From Torreya grandis (lineage: Eukaryota > Streptophyta > Pinopsida > Cupressales > Taxaceae): a stretch of DNA of 64,000 bases. Position 1 is the stretch's first letter. Each line of letters starts with the position of its first letter. Below, one piece after another: positions 22,701 to 35,720 of this stretch. Location: assembly GCA_037957365.1 (NCBI GenBank), contig JARHVA010002006.1, forward strand, positions 657,501 to 721,500, given 5' to 3'. The position numbers were made by a program, and so were the translations under genes. The notes under the pieces were generated by a model, which saw only the letters and a list, made by a program, of their open reading frames with translations, was not told where the DNA came from and searched no databases.

Positions 22701-22726
22701 CATTTTAAATTGTGAAGTGAATACTC

Positions 22727-22880
<154 letters not shown>

Positions 22881-22907
22881 TAGAATTGAAATTTTTTTAC
22901 GAAAAAT

Positions 22908-23085
22908 GGTTATGTTGAAGTGTATGTTATATATTTATATGTAAGTGTTTATATTTATATGAATATTATTAATGAATAAATTACACACATATATGTATTG
23001 GTTATGTTGAAGTGTATGTTATATATTTATATGTAAGTGTTTATATTTATATGAATATTATTAATGAATAAATTACACACATGTG
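22908..23085. repeat. 92-bp tandem duplication
   Basis: GGTTATGTTGAAGTGTATGT begins at 22908 and again at 23000, and the copies stay essentially identical through TTAATGAATAAATTACACAC. Near-identity implies a recent event. The second copy runs straight into a palindrome. Confidence 0.92.
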
Positions 23086-23127
23086 TGTATGTATATACAT
23101 ACATGTGTGTAATTTATTCATTAATAA
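23056..23127. repeat. Near-perfect palindrome
   Basis: The left arm ATTAATGAATAAATTACACA (23067 onward) is mirrored by TGTGTAATTTATTCATTAAT on the right. The centre GTATGTATATACATAC is itself palindromic. Total foldback is ~70 bp. Confidence 0.85.
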
Positions 23128-23346
23128 TTTGATATTCATATAGATATAAATATTCACTATACATGTGTGTCAATAAATAGTTGACTATTAAATCTACATA
23201 TAAGAGATTGTTTATTTAAAGAAAATAATAAACTGATGCAATTAGAATTATATATAAATATTAATAATAAATAAGATATATTATAATGTAATTTGAAATC
23301 AAATTTTTTATTTTGTTTAAAAAAAATTAAAAATAATAATAATAAT

Positions 23347-23520
23347 AATTCAAGGGGTTATCCCAAGGATCTAGAGAATAAGCAAAGGATATTTAAAAAG
23401 TAAATATCTAATATTGAAAATATCCTTACATATTAAATCATGTTACATATAGGTTAAGGATATTTAAAAAGTAAATGTCTAATATTTAAAATATTCTTAC
23501 AATTCAAGGGGTTGTGACTG
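23347..23520. repeat. Short direct repeats around AATTCAAGGGGTT
   Basis: AATTCAAGGGGTT occurs at ~23347 and ~23501. Between them AAGGATATTTAAAAAGTAAA is duplicated (~23383 and ~23456). The following 23510-23700 is markedly GC-richer than its surroundings and has a 66-codon minus-strand frame (MYAHTSHGQDVARLQLSKSN...) that I cannot assign. Confidence 0.6.
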
Positions 23521-23872
23521 AGCCAATCCCAAGCCCCTTCCATTGAGGGAAGGAGGAAGGGTTCAGGCCAATGAGCATATCACAACCCATGTAATAAATA
23601 CAAATGAAGTGGGGGACAACATTGCCATCCCTATCATCACTCAAATTACTTTTGGAAAGTTGTAGCCTAGCCACATCCTGACCATGGCTTGTGTGGGCAT
23701 ACACAAGTTTTGTTATTTTCCTTTCATAGAAAAATAATTAAAATAAAAATAAAATAAAAAACTATATGCATAAAGATACATATTACATCCAAATAATGAC
23801 AATAATTGTTATCAATTTGGTGTTTGTATATTTTATTTACTAATAAATTTAATGATAAATGTATATAGTCAT

Positions 23873-24014
<142 letters not shown>

Positions 24015-24015
<1 letters not shown>

Positions 24016-25280
24016 ACAAAACATGGAGTATTGAGTTTATTTTGATCTCTCCCTCCTCCATTTCTAAACCCTCCACCAAACTTTCACTAAAATGAGAAAA
24101 GAAGATATAGAGGCAAACAATGATTTTCAATTTCATAACGAAACTTAGGAATTTTTTTGTAAAACTTAAAACTAATGTTGGAGATTCATTCCACAATAAC
24201 TTGCATCCAGTAGAAAAATTTTAAATAAATATTATTACTTGAATAAATTTATTAAGTACAATGGGCCTCCCTTTTGGCTCCTTATAATAAATTGAGAAAA
24301 CTTGTCAATTAATTAAATAAATAATTTCAATAAACTTTACCTTGGCTTATTAAAAGTTTATTACTTTAACCCCTTGTAAAGAAAATTTTATTTAATGTTT
24401 GGTAAAGAGAGGTGGAATTTTGTACAAATGGAACTCTAGGAACAATTCCCAAACTCCAAATTAAATTAGTTTTTAAAATGTTAATCCAAGATGATTTCCA
24501 TGTGAATAAAATCCCCATTTTTATTTGAAGCTATGGAAATCTTAATATGACAAGAAGAAAGAACATGCATCTTACCAATTTGGTCCAACATCTTTTGTCA
24601 AATCAAGTTTTCTTGTATACAAGATGATTGGAAATCTCTAATGAATCTTGGATATCTGATGATGCCCTAGAAACATTTTTCCAAAGAAATGAGTATCCTA
24701 TAACAAAAAAAATGTGTGAAATCATGAACTACAAAGGAAAATGACCAATCTTTAATGAATAGGTAATCTAAGAATCCATATAAATGTGTGTAAATCAATA
24801 ATCTTGTGACATTGTTTACAAAACCCCCGGTGATCAATATGAGGATGTTAGTTATAATTATATGATATCTAAGGGAATTATATATAAATTGAATTAGTTT
24901 TCCTCTCATAGCCTTTACAAATAACTTTCCATCATTAATATTTTCAATGACACCATTGTTCTTAACAATAAACCTTAACCTTCAAGTACCCTAAGCTTAT
25001 CAATGAGGACAAAAAAAATCACATACTTTTTGACTTATTTCAAAATTATTAAGCCATTTCAAAGTTCATGGGACTTAGAGAAGGCATCCCATGAGGGGAT
25101 CATAAAAAATGATTTGAAATTAAATTGGATATATCAATATATTTTGGGGAGTAAGATGATAGTTTTTTATTCATAATAAATCTAAAAGTAAAAAAGAATA
25201 AAAAAAATCAAAGACCCCTAGTGAAACCTTATTTTAGGCACTATCAAACCCAAAAAGATAATAAATAAAGGTAAGTGTAT
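24015..25280. other. AT-rich region, no assignable gene
   Basis: No domain found. The last few hundred bases before 25280 may be further decayed Gypsy pol, because the next segment starts in mid-protein, but I cannot align them. Confidence 0.35.
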
Positions 25281-25520
25281 AATTGAAAACCTCTCTAAGG
25301 CACTAGTAGTCGAGAAAGTCAATCCTCCCCCTGTATCAAGATAATTACATGATGAATCTAAATCACTTGTTGAGAAAATTATTAATGTTAACATTGGAAA
25401 AAAGGATAATCCTAAGATTGTTCAAATCTCAACTACTCTCAGTCACATGGAATAGGAAAATTTCATCTCCCTCCTAATAGAATTTTTAGATGCCTTAGCA
25501 TGGCCATGAGATAAAATGGA
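25280..25520 (+). pseudogene. Ty3/Gypsy pol fragment upstream of RT
   Basis: The plus-strand frame contains IINVNIGKKDNPKIVQIS, then LSHME(stop)ENFISLLIEFLDALAWP. This matches the linker just before RT in Athila/Tat-type Gypsy elements (INLGxxxxPKxVxIxxxLxxEExxxxIxLLKEYxDVFAW). Two stops interrupt it and nothing of RT follows: repeat A starts ~60 bp later. The plus orientation agrees with an internal domain running toward a 3' LTR, but the junction is unproven. Confidence 0.6.
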
Positions 25521-25581
25521 GTGTGAGATTGTTGAACCCAATTTCTATTGGTATCAAGATATTTACTCTTACCTCCATGAT

Positions 25582-28500
25582 CACACCATATCTCTAAATC
25601 TTTCATGCAATCAATGAAAATCCGTTGTCTAAAGTGCCTTCCACGTTACCCTACTTAGAAACCCCATTCATTGTAGTGGCTATGTTGGTACCCTGTTAAG
25701 ATGTTTAAATTTGGAAGAAACTAAATTAGAATTAAAGGAAGTTCATAATGAAATCAATAGAGCACACACTAGTGGCATGGTCTTATCCAAAAAACTACTC
25801 AAGACATGATACTACTAGACTAATAAGGTGGGGGTTTAAAAAAAACATCAAAGTAAAAAAATTTAAAAAAAATTGAAAAAAATCATCTAAAGGTAAAAAC
25901 CATTATTATAGTGGCTTGGGAAAGCGCCATGATGAAAACGAATTTTATGGCATAAAGTATAGTTTTCTTGTCTACAAGTACCCTAACATGGGGTCACGCC
26001 CACTCCATTCAATCCGAGCCATCCTAAACCATCCTTACCATCATGCCTATCATTCTTCCTTATTTTGACCTCTATAAGGACATGGACTAGGTCTTGAGAA
26101 ATGTTTTGGAAATATATTAATATATCAAATATACTTTAGAGAATAATACAATTTAATATTATAATGGCACATGGAAGATGGGGCACGTGGTTCATATGCA
26201 ACATGGTTCTTGGATATTTCATCTTGAATTCCTCAACCATTCCATCCACTACCACCTCCATCCTCGATGTTAAAATTAGTTTTCCCTCTATTGCTAGCCT
26301 CTTCATTGGTCAAATATCTAAAAATCCAAAAAAAAAAGAAAATAAACTCAAAAACCCAAAATACCATTTTGCCTTGTCCTTTGTCCTTTTAAAATCCTTG
26401 TCCATGTTTTAAACAAATCATTATATATTAATCAGGATATATAATTTCCAATCCAACCCATTGCATACATAATTACTTGGGATAATCCAAAGCTATCTTA
26501 TCATTGATCACCAAAGATTGGGTTATAACTTGATAAGGGACAAAATAAAACCTATTTTCTATGCTTTTGTTAATTGTTTATTATTTAATGTTTTTTGTGT
26601 TTTATTTTTTGTTGTGTCTATGTAAATCATACTACATATTACCATTATGTCATCATGGTTTTCCATACCATGGTACATCCTATCATATGCTACAAGAAAT
26701 ACCGAGATGCTCAAAAATTTTGAATTTAGTGAAATATTAGTAATATTCATCATCACATCATCAACATTCATGAACATTTTTCCTAAACACTCGTTATTGT
26801 AGACACTCCTTTTTAGCCACTTCTTTGTCTAAATTGACATCAGACTGACTTCTTGTAAACAATGCAAATTAAGCCTAAAAATCACTGAAACATCCAAATT
26901 CATATGCACATTGATGTAAATGCACATAGTTACATCAAAGATTACCTATTTAGGGTAATATCCTTTATGTAGTGATAACCTATCCCCAATTCATATCTAG
27001 TCAAATTGTAACCTAGCAAATTTATATTTTTGACTAATAATGCAAAGACAATTAATCAAATTTCTAAAAATTATAAAAAACATAATCATATTCATGTAAT
27101 TAATTAAAACAAATTAAATGTCTAATTGAAAAATACATGTTAAATTAAGGAACATCTAATTTTTGAAAATGAAATAAAAATAAATATTATAAAGTATGAT
27201 GTCATGATGATGTTCATAGTTTCAAAGTCAAAAATTAAAAATATCAATATAAATGAGACAAATACAAAGAATGTTAAGTCATGATTCATAAGTGCAACCT
27301 CTTCCCCAAAACATAAATGCATTCAAAATCCTAACCCTCACTGAAGCTTAACCACATATAGGTTGGAATCGGTTGGAATGCTATAAATATCAAGGTTCTC
27401 ACTCACTTTTAACCAAGCTTCCCAAGCCAAATTTATCATGTAAAATTGTATATAGGATGATTCATAATCATTTCATGTGCTTAGACAAACCACAATATAA
27501 AAAGGGGATATGATTCCCATAAAACACTAGCATTACCAAAGATCACTTATTCACAAACTGAGCACAAACATGTTTATATCTTGATTAACAAGAAAGGCTC
27601 TCATGGAAGTTTAAAATGATTCTTTTGTCTTCTTCTTCATTCTTTATTTTTTAATCATTTGCTCACCCATTTACTTAGGTTTATAATTTTAGTTGTATTT
27701 GATTTGCTTTTGTTGTATTCTCTAATGATATAAGATAACACCATATTTGGATTCCTATGTTATAATTATAACCAGCTGTCTAAAATTAACATTCATTATA
27801 CCTCTAATGTTATTTCCTAATTCATCCATTTGAATCCCTCCTCTCATTTTCAAAGCCAATATTCCTTTCATATTTGCACACCCTCTAAATGGGGCATAAT
27901 TGTAACCATCATGATACTAAAGGATTCCTCTTGCACTCACCTTTCTACTTTTTCTTTTCTTTTTTTTTGAAAATTCATTGCTTCTTCTAGTCACAATGCC
28001 ATTTCAAAGAACAAAAAAATTAAACACCCTAATTTCACCACCATAATTTTATCATCATCATCCAATCCATCATTAACTAATCCACATTAATCCTATAATG
28101 AACACATTCCCCACCATAATTTCATCATCATTATCCAATCCATCATTAACTAATCCACCTTAATCCTATAATGAACATATTCCTAGAAAGCTCCCACTAA
28201 CACTACATTAATCATTTAATCACACTATGACCCAATTTAATCCCACTAACATCACCCCATGATTGATTAATTAATTAAATCTATTCACACAACTAATTAA
28301 TAAAATAAAATAAAAAATTTCTAATTATTTTCACCCATGCTCCACTCCACATCATCTTTTAGTTAATCACCACTCAAAGTCATCATTCAATTAATTCCTT
28401 AATTAAAATAGAAACTCGTCCAAGCTAGTCTCGATAAATCAGTTAAATTTTTATTTTAAAGGAAAAAAATCAAATGACTCCTTCATAACTTCTTATTAAA

Positions 28501-28738
28501 ATGGAAACAAGCCAACTGTGTCAAACAAATCGAAACAACTCAGTTAATTATGTCTCCAAATGACAATTAATCAATTAACGCAATTAACAAATGGAAACAA
28601 ATAAGTTAACTGACTAAATCCCATTCATATTTCAATTTTTCAATCTGATCAAATGATCTCAACCATCCATATTTCCATTCAAAGTTCTATAAATCTACCC
28701 TTTATTTTTTCATTGGATCATCTGTTAGAATTTATTGA
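25582..28738. repeat. Dispersed repeat A, copy 2, left segment
   Basis: Aligns with 6603 to about 9558. Extra material relative to copy 1 includes ~150 bp near 26835-26990 and a ~68-bp tandem duplication at 28038-28185 (ACCATAATTTYATCATCATY repeated). It is interrupted at 28738 by the long-LTR element and resumes at 40463. Confidence 0.78.
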
Positions 28739-31700
28739 TGTCACATCTCGATTTCACCCTATGATTAATAAACTTTGAATCCATAGATAAATATAATTAT
28801 TATTGATTTGATTTAAGTTTTTTGACATATATTGTAATGGGATAGTGATATTATTGATTAGTATACATGATGTGATAGTTATATTTTAGTATTTTATACA
28901 TTATGGATATGTATTTATTAGTTTTGCATCATTAGTTGATATATATGATGACTCAGACTAAATACCTACTTATTGCGAGGTGGATATAGAATTTATCCTA
29001 CACTTAGAGCATAATGAGGGAGAGCATCATTGGAGAGGGTGGGCTAGATGGGATGATAGAGGAAATTGCTAGTGACCCTACACACATGCTCATTAAATTT
29101 AAACTAATATATGCATAACATGTTTCAAATACTAATACATCTTGTATGTGATTAAGTTAGTATGTAAATTTAGTTTTTAATATGCATTAGATTCATTTAA
29201 TTTAATTATCTTGATTTTTTGAAATAAATTAAGAAAATAGATATTTAATTGTTAGATAGATATAAATTATTGTAAATACGGTTATCTTAAAATAAGAAGC
29301 AATGACTTAATATATATTAATTAAATAAATAATTATCCTTGTAATGATTACTTTCATAAAATTAAAATTATCTTAAAGTACTAACCATGAGTTATGACAA
29401 TATTAATATAGTCTTGAAACACATGCATGAAATTACATGAAAGTTAGAAAAAATGATAACTTTATTTAATAAAGTCAACCTAGTCTTATGCTGAGATAAC
29501 ATGAGAAATAAGGCATAGTATTTTAAATAAACAAATTAAATGATAATTATTAAGTAATAAAGGAAGTTGGACTACAGCATTGGAGATGAATGAATAAAGA
29601 TGCCATACATGAAAGGAAAACTAAGGAATATTGCATGCAAAGTGAAAGCACAACAGAAGGAGAGGTGGAGAGTTTTTATAAATTAATAGGAAAGGGAGAG
29701 AGATAGGAACATAGGGGAAGAAGCAGGAAGGAGATTTGGAAGAGTGAGATTGGAGGAAACAAAATAAAGGCATGTTTTTCATTAAGAAAACATCAAGAAG
29801 TTTAGTTCAATATTTGTTTTCTTGTGTGCCAAATAATTTGAGTTATGTGTGTATTATTTATATTTGCCTTGAATCTGATTGTTAGCCCTGCATCCCTTTT
29901 ATTTAAGTTAGCATTCCACTATATTTGGCTGTGTATTTTCCCCTTAGGTTGCCAATTGCTAATTTTGAGAAAAGTTATAATTATTTAGTAAGCCTCCGTT
30001 GTTTATAGTGCTACATTTACTTTTATAGGCCTGAAAACTAATTTTAAAGGCCTGCATTTTACATAGTATAGACTATGTCCCCCTATTTATTGAAATGTTG
30101 GGCCTATAATGAAATGCTAAGTCTATTATTAAATGCCTAATCTAATTGATTAAATGCCTAGTCTATAATATTGAACATATATTTTTGAATTCTCATTATA
30201 TTTAATTAAAATGCTAAGTGTATATGTTAAATCTCTAAGTCACCATGAGGAGGGCTGAGCTATTTAATAGAAATGCTAAATAATATAAATGATGGCTAAA
30301 TATTAAAATTATATGACTGTATGGCATAAAGAAAAGTGGCACCTTAGTTGTATTGGCTACGTCTAGCCTTAAAATAGATTTCTTTCCTTTTAAATATAAT
30401 TGATTTATATAAGATCATTGAAATCTAATAATATATTGATATACGCACCATATCTAAAAGTGTTGGCAACCTTATTATAATTAAAAAAAACATGATATAT
30501 AAATAAAATGTAGCTATGTATATAAATAAAACACAATTGTGTATATGATAGCATTAAATGAAATCATTGTGTCTAAAATAAATTACTAATTTTATAAAGG
30601 AGAAATCATTACTTTCACTGCTCACACTCAAATTGACATTCAACTTCTATAAGAGAAGACTATGGTTTTGTCAAGGTGATGATTTATCCAAATGGGAAGT
30701 TGATTTTATTGTTTATATAAAATAATTATTATATTGATTTAAAATGTTAAGTAAAAATGATTTGTTTTAAATTATTATTGGCTACATTTTATTTGAAATG
30801 TTGAGTATATAATAATGAAATGCCTAGTCAATTAAATGAAACACCCAGTTCATTAATGGAATGCCATGTCTCAAATGAGAACGTTGAGTCAAATAGGTTA
30901 AAATGCCAAGTCTCTTAAATAATAAAAATAAAAATAAAATCTAACTCAAATACATTATCAAAGCTGAGTCTAACACATTGAGAATGTTGAGTGTTTTAAA
31001 TTGTTGAGTTTATAAATGTAACAATGAGTACATAAATAAAAGCGTTGAGTACATAAGTAAAATCACTGAGTATATATATAGGAATGATAATTAATTCAAT
31101 TGAAATGATTGGAAATAATAATCAAAATCTTAGTCTAAATAATGAGACACTTGCCTTAGATTTTTTTATTATGGTTGCAAAGGAAGTCGCATGTCTTATA
31201 TTATATGGTTGCATTATTTATATGAAAATCTGAGTATTTTAGACAAAAATGTTGATTCATTTATAAATAAAATAAAATATGTATCCCTTTAATGTAATAT
31301 CAAAGGTTGGGTAGAACTTTATTATGTCTCAAAAAATTTGTATAACAGTTTTTGGGCTAAGTTACACTCCCAGCTAAGTTGCATAGCCAGCTCGAGTTGC
31401 ATTTTAATCATAAGCATGATTAACATGGGATCTTTATGAGGTTAGAATAATATTAGATGGTTTATTAACTCATACCTTGATTGTAAATCAATGTTGGATT
31501 ATTTTGTTTTTTCGGTTAGATAAGAAATGGTAAAATGATAGATGTGGTTTTAGATACAATCCAATATAAATATATGTGGATCAGATTAATTGACAAGCAT
31601 TAGTCAATCAGTGATTTGTGATGTGACTATTTATACCTGCAAGCCAGTTTCATATGATGAATTTGCTTAAAGTTTTATAGTTTTGAAAATATTGCTATAT

Positions 31701-33386
31701 TTTTGGGTAAATTATAGCAAGATTAGACATTGCAATGATAATGTTATTATATTCTTGTTTAAACAATAATATAGCCTGTATTGATATAATTATATGATCC
31801 AAATCTATACTATGGATTTACTTAGAATGCTAGTAGAGACAAATAGTATATCTATAACATATTAGTGTTATAAAAACATGTTGGCAAGATCAAATTTTTT
31901 AGCAACATATAAAGATTAAAAATTGTGTGCAATAAATATTGTGAGCGTATTTTATGTGCAAATGATTAAACATTTATATAATAAAATAGTGCATTGTTAT
32001 GTGGTTCGAGAGATTATGTTTTTGTTTGATTATTATTAAGGGTATATCTGGATGGTATAATCCAGTAATTACTTATTAATAATTATAGTAAAAGATTAAT
32101 TATTCATGTTTGAGTAGAGTGCTCATTCACAATGAGCTATGATAGTATGGGATATCATATAATACTACAGCTTAAATGTATATGTTTAGATGGTATATAT
32201 TGTAGTTGCATGTATAGACTCTTACCTACATTGACTGATTTAATGCATGTGTTGATTATTACTTGAATAATATATTGTGTAACAGTTAATAAGATATCAT
32301 GTATGTGTGCATATAACTTTGAGAATGTAAACAAATGTCAAGTTAGATTTTTATGTGTTTGCATGACTTTATTTGTTATATATACTTGCTTGAATAAAAT
32401 TTAATAATTTCATGTAATTATGACTACTTAGTATGACTAATTGTGAAAAAACTAGTAGTTGTGCCTTAGAACACTAGATTATGATATTATGTAATATCAT
32501 GAGGTATATTTATTTATATCTTATTGTGGTAGTTGAAAATTTGAAATTTAATATGAATGTAAAATATACTCAGGTGGTATGAACTATAGGCATTAATTCT
32601 TGTTTAAGTTAAATAATAATGTATGATTCATTCATGTGGTGATGGAATAAAAGTATACTTTACTTAGTCTCATGTATAACATGTGATATGATATTATTAT
32701 CAGGTGGATGTAATTAGTATGAATATTATGGTTATATAATTTATAGTGAGACATTATCTTTTATTATGTATGATTTACATGTGAGTGTAATATCTTGAAA
32801 TAAAACAAGTTTTCTATGATATATTGTATGTTTAATTTTAGAAATCATACACACTTGGATACTTGTTCTCTCTATTCCTGCAACATTCTATCTACCTATC
32901 CATGAAGGGAGGGTCATTCTCTAATACATGATTGTGCGCATAATCATTGGTCTATGGTTGGTGTGAAAAAATGCTCAGATGATGCTCTCCCTTCCCATAG
33001 CAGTACTACTTACTTGGAGACCACACTTAAGGTTCAAAGATATACAAGTTGGTTTGAATCTTTCTCTAAAGGGTTTGGTATATATTTATTATATAAAGGT
33101 TGAATGTCTATTAAAAATGTAATTATATTATATTGGTATATACTTGAGCAACAGTTGTTTTATTAGTGGACCAGTTGTGGCTGAGTCCTAATGTATTTAA
33201 TTTTCTTAAAATTATGATATATTATATTGAATTCAGTATTGGAATTTTGAAATTATTATTGTTATAACTTATTGATTATGTTTGTCAAAAGTTATTTAGT
33301 ATAACTATGGTTGAGTGCATGAATGTTAAGTAATTAGTTTTTAAAAAAACTATATTATTCTAAGTATAACTTGAGGGGTTTTCACA
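28739..33386 (+). repeat. 5' LTR of LARD-like element
   Basis: TG...CA termini. Collinear with the 3' LTR throughout; for example GGGATAGTGATATT near the start, CTATCCATGAAGGGAGGGTC at ~32897, and TATAACTATGGTTGAGTG near the end. Long AT-rich non-coding DNA. Short degenerate units around AAATGYTGAGTC recur from about 30080 to 31270. Confidence 0.87.
30080..31270 (+). repeat. Degenerate short-motif array inside the LTR (AAATGYTGAGT / AAATGCCTAGTC)
   Basis: Motifs such as AAATGCTAAGTCTATTA, AAATGCCTAGTCTATAA, GAATGTTGAGTCAAA and AAGCGTTGAGTACATAA recur with ~20-30-bp spacing. The array is repeated in the 3' LTR at about 37080-38330, where the motif TGAGTCA appears several times. Present in both LTRs, so part of the element. 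Confidence 0.55.
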
Positions 33387-35720
33387 TGTGGTATCAAAGA
33401 TGAAGCTTGAAATCTAAGACCTAATGAGTCTATTAGAATTTTTGTACCTGTCTATTTGACAAAAAAGAGAAAATATAATGATACATTGAGTGTGTACCTT
33501 AGAGTATTTGTAACCTCTTACAATTGTTATAGGGTTGGTTTATCGAGTGTCTCATTGGTGATGATTTTATAAAGTGTGTGGGTAGGAAAGTGCATAGTTT
33601 AGTTCTTGAATTATGACCAAGAGTTTCCTACCATACTTTCTATCTTTGGATTGGACACCTCGAGTGTGATTATGTCTTTCTTGAATCAACTTCATCATTT
33701 TTGTTTTGTATTGTGTGTTAAAATCATGGAGTGCTTCTCTCTTGAGTTTATATGAATTATTTTTATGTCTTACTTGCACAAATCCTAGGAGTGATAAATC
33801 ATGTAGGACCATTCTTGATTGGCACCACCTAGTGAAGTAAGAATTTTCTTGTAGTTAAATGTAGAAGTCTTGGCTGAGAATTATTTTGTGTTAGGAGTTT
33901 GTTATGTGGATTAGCATCCTTATATTTATATAAAATTGAGAAGAAATTTTATTTCTCTTAGTTGGCTTAGAGGTGAATTGTTATCCTCTTACTCTCCTCT
34001 TACATCATTTCAAGATACTAAGAAGATTCAAATTTTTAGAATGTTGATTTAAAGTTTCCTTGGGTGAAAACTTGTTTTTGAAGTGTTGTTTTAATTCCCT
34101 TGAGTTCATGAGATAGTTTTTACTACTTTTTATTGAGAAAAGTTTTAATATTGGATGGATTGATGCATCTTTGTGGTTAGTATTTTATTTTGGTTGTGGA
34201 GGTAGGTTATAATACTACACTTACAAGTTTGGTAAGTGAATAGTGATTTGGCAACTTGAGTTATGATGTTTCTTTTTACCATATGAAGGTATGTAGGAGT
34301 TTCATTTATGAGATATTAGTTCTTTACTTTTCACTTGTGAATTTTTAGAGTCACTAGTTTATCTAACCTATGAACTTGACATTAAGAGTGGCTAACATTG
34401 AATTTATATTAATTCTAATTATTATAATTATTAAATACCTTTGTTTAGACTAATATTATTCTTCTTTTGAGGCATATTGTTTTGAAATGTTATATATGCA
34501 CCTTTCTTCAAGAGTAAGTAAGGTATAAGATATGCATAACCTCTTGGTAGTCTAAAAGGGTTTAGATAAACTTTCAAATTATTATGTGCTAGTCATGCAA
34601 GAAAAGAGACATTGTCTCGCTTATAAGGTATTAAAGATGGTATAATCCTTAGCCTTTGTATAGTATGTTAAATGTGAAATCATTTCCTTTTTACTATAAA
34701 TATAGCAATATTTATTAAGTTATAAAATATGATACTAGTTATGTTTGATTAGTAGCAACTTAATGCAATCTCAGAATGCTTGTATTATTTATTATTGTAT
34801 GTATGTTTGTATATCTGGAATCATTTAGCATATAATATTGCTTTCTATGATATGTTAGTATAGAGTTGTGTTTCATTTAACCTTGTGCACATTAAAGAGA
34901 TCATAAAATCATGGAGACCTAAGGGAAGAGTGGTGATTTAGGAATGTGACTTCTAAGCAATAGGATGCTATCCTACTTAGCCTCACATTAACTTGATTAT
35001 TACTGAGTTGGATCTGCAGATAGATTTTGTTGAATCCATGATTTGATAGGTATAACTTGTCAAATTCAGTCGTATGGCCATATGTATGTATATTTTGGAT
35101 GGGTATTTCATAATTTTGTATACATTATTTCCAATTTTTATTTATCATCATACATATTCAAAGCTTCAATTGAGTAGTTATAGTATTGACATGTTATACT
35201 TATTTGAAGCTATTCGGAATATTGAAAGTACTAACATATATACATCATTCTTTCTAGTTCCATAAATGCTTTTCTTTGGAATGCAAAATACACTCTCTAA
35301 GTGAAAGAGATGTGTAGAGAGGATGGAAGGTTTTGTGAAACTCTTCTTGGTCAGTTGTTTTGACTTTTGTGATGAACTCATATATTTTTACGAAATCAAT
35401 GAAATTTTTATAAAGATATTATAGTCTTGTCTTATTAGTTTTGGACCCTAGTATGGTTAGGATAGAACCAATTAATATAAGTGACATTCATAAAACTTGT
35501 TTGCATAATAGAAAAAATCACAAAGCAAGGTCTTGTGGGACCAATATGCTAAGACTAATGCTAATTAAGAGAACTAGTATGAGTTCTTCAGGTAAAATTT
35601 TATATTTATTAGCATGATTTGATACTAGATACTATGTTTTTAATTTATTCAAACTCTATTGAAAATTCATAACTATTGTTTGAATAAGCATCATCAAGGT
35701 GATAACCAGTTTTAGGAGGA
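33387..35720 (+). other. Non-coding interior of LARD-like element
   Basis: 2.3 kb without a domain. The largest open frames (81 codons at 33567-33812 minus, 67 codons at 35178-35381 minus, 63 codons at 35074-35265 plus) do not resemble gag, protease, RT or integrase. The segment ends in the purine tract AGGAGGA at 35714-35720. Confidence 0.7.
33389..33406 (+). other. Primer-binding site of LARD-like element
   Basis: TGGTATCAAAGATGAAGC begins 2 nt after the 5' LTR. The canonical tRNA-iMet PBS is TGGTATCAGAGC; 10 of the first 12 positions match. Confidence 0.75.
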
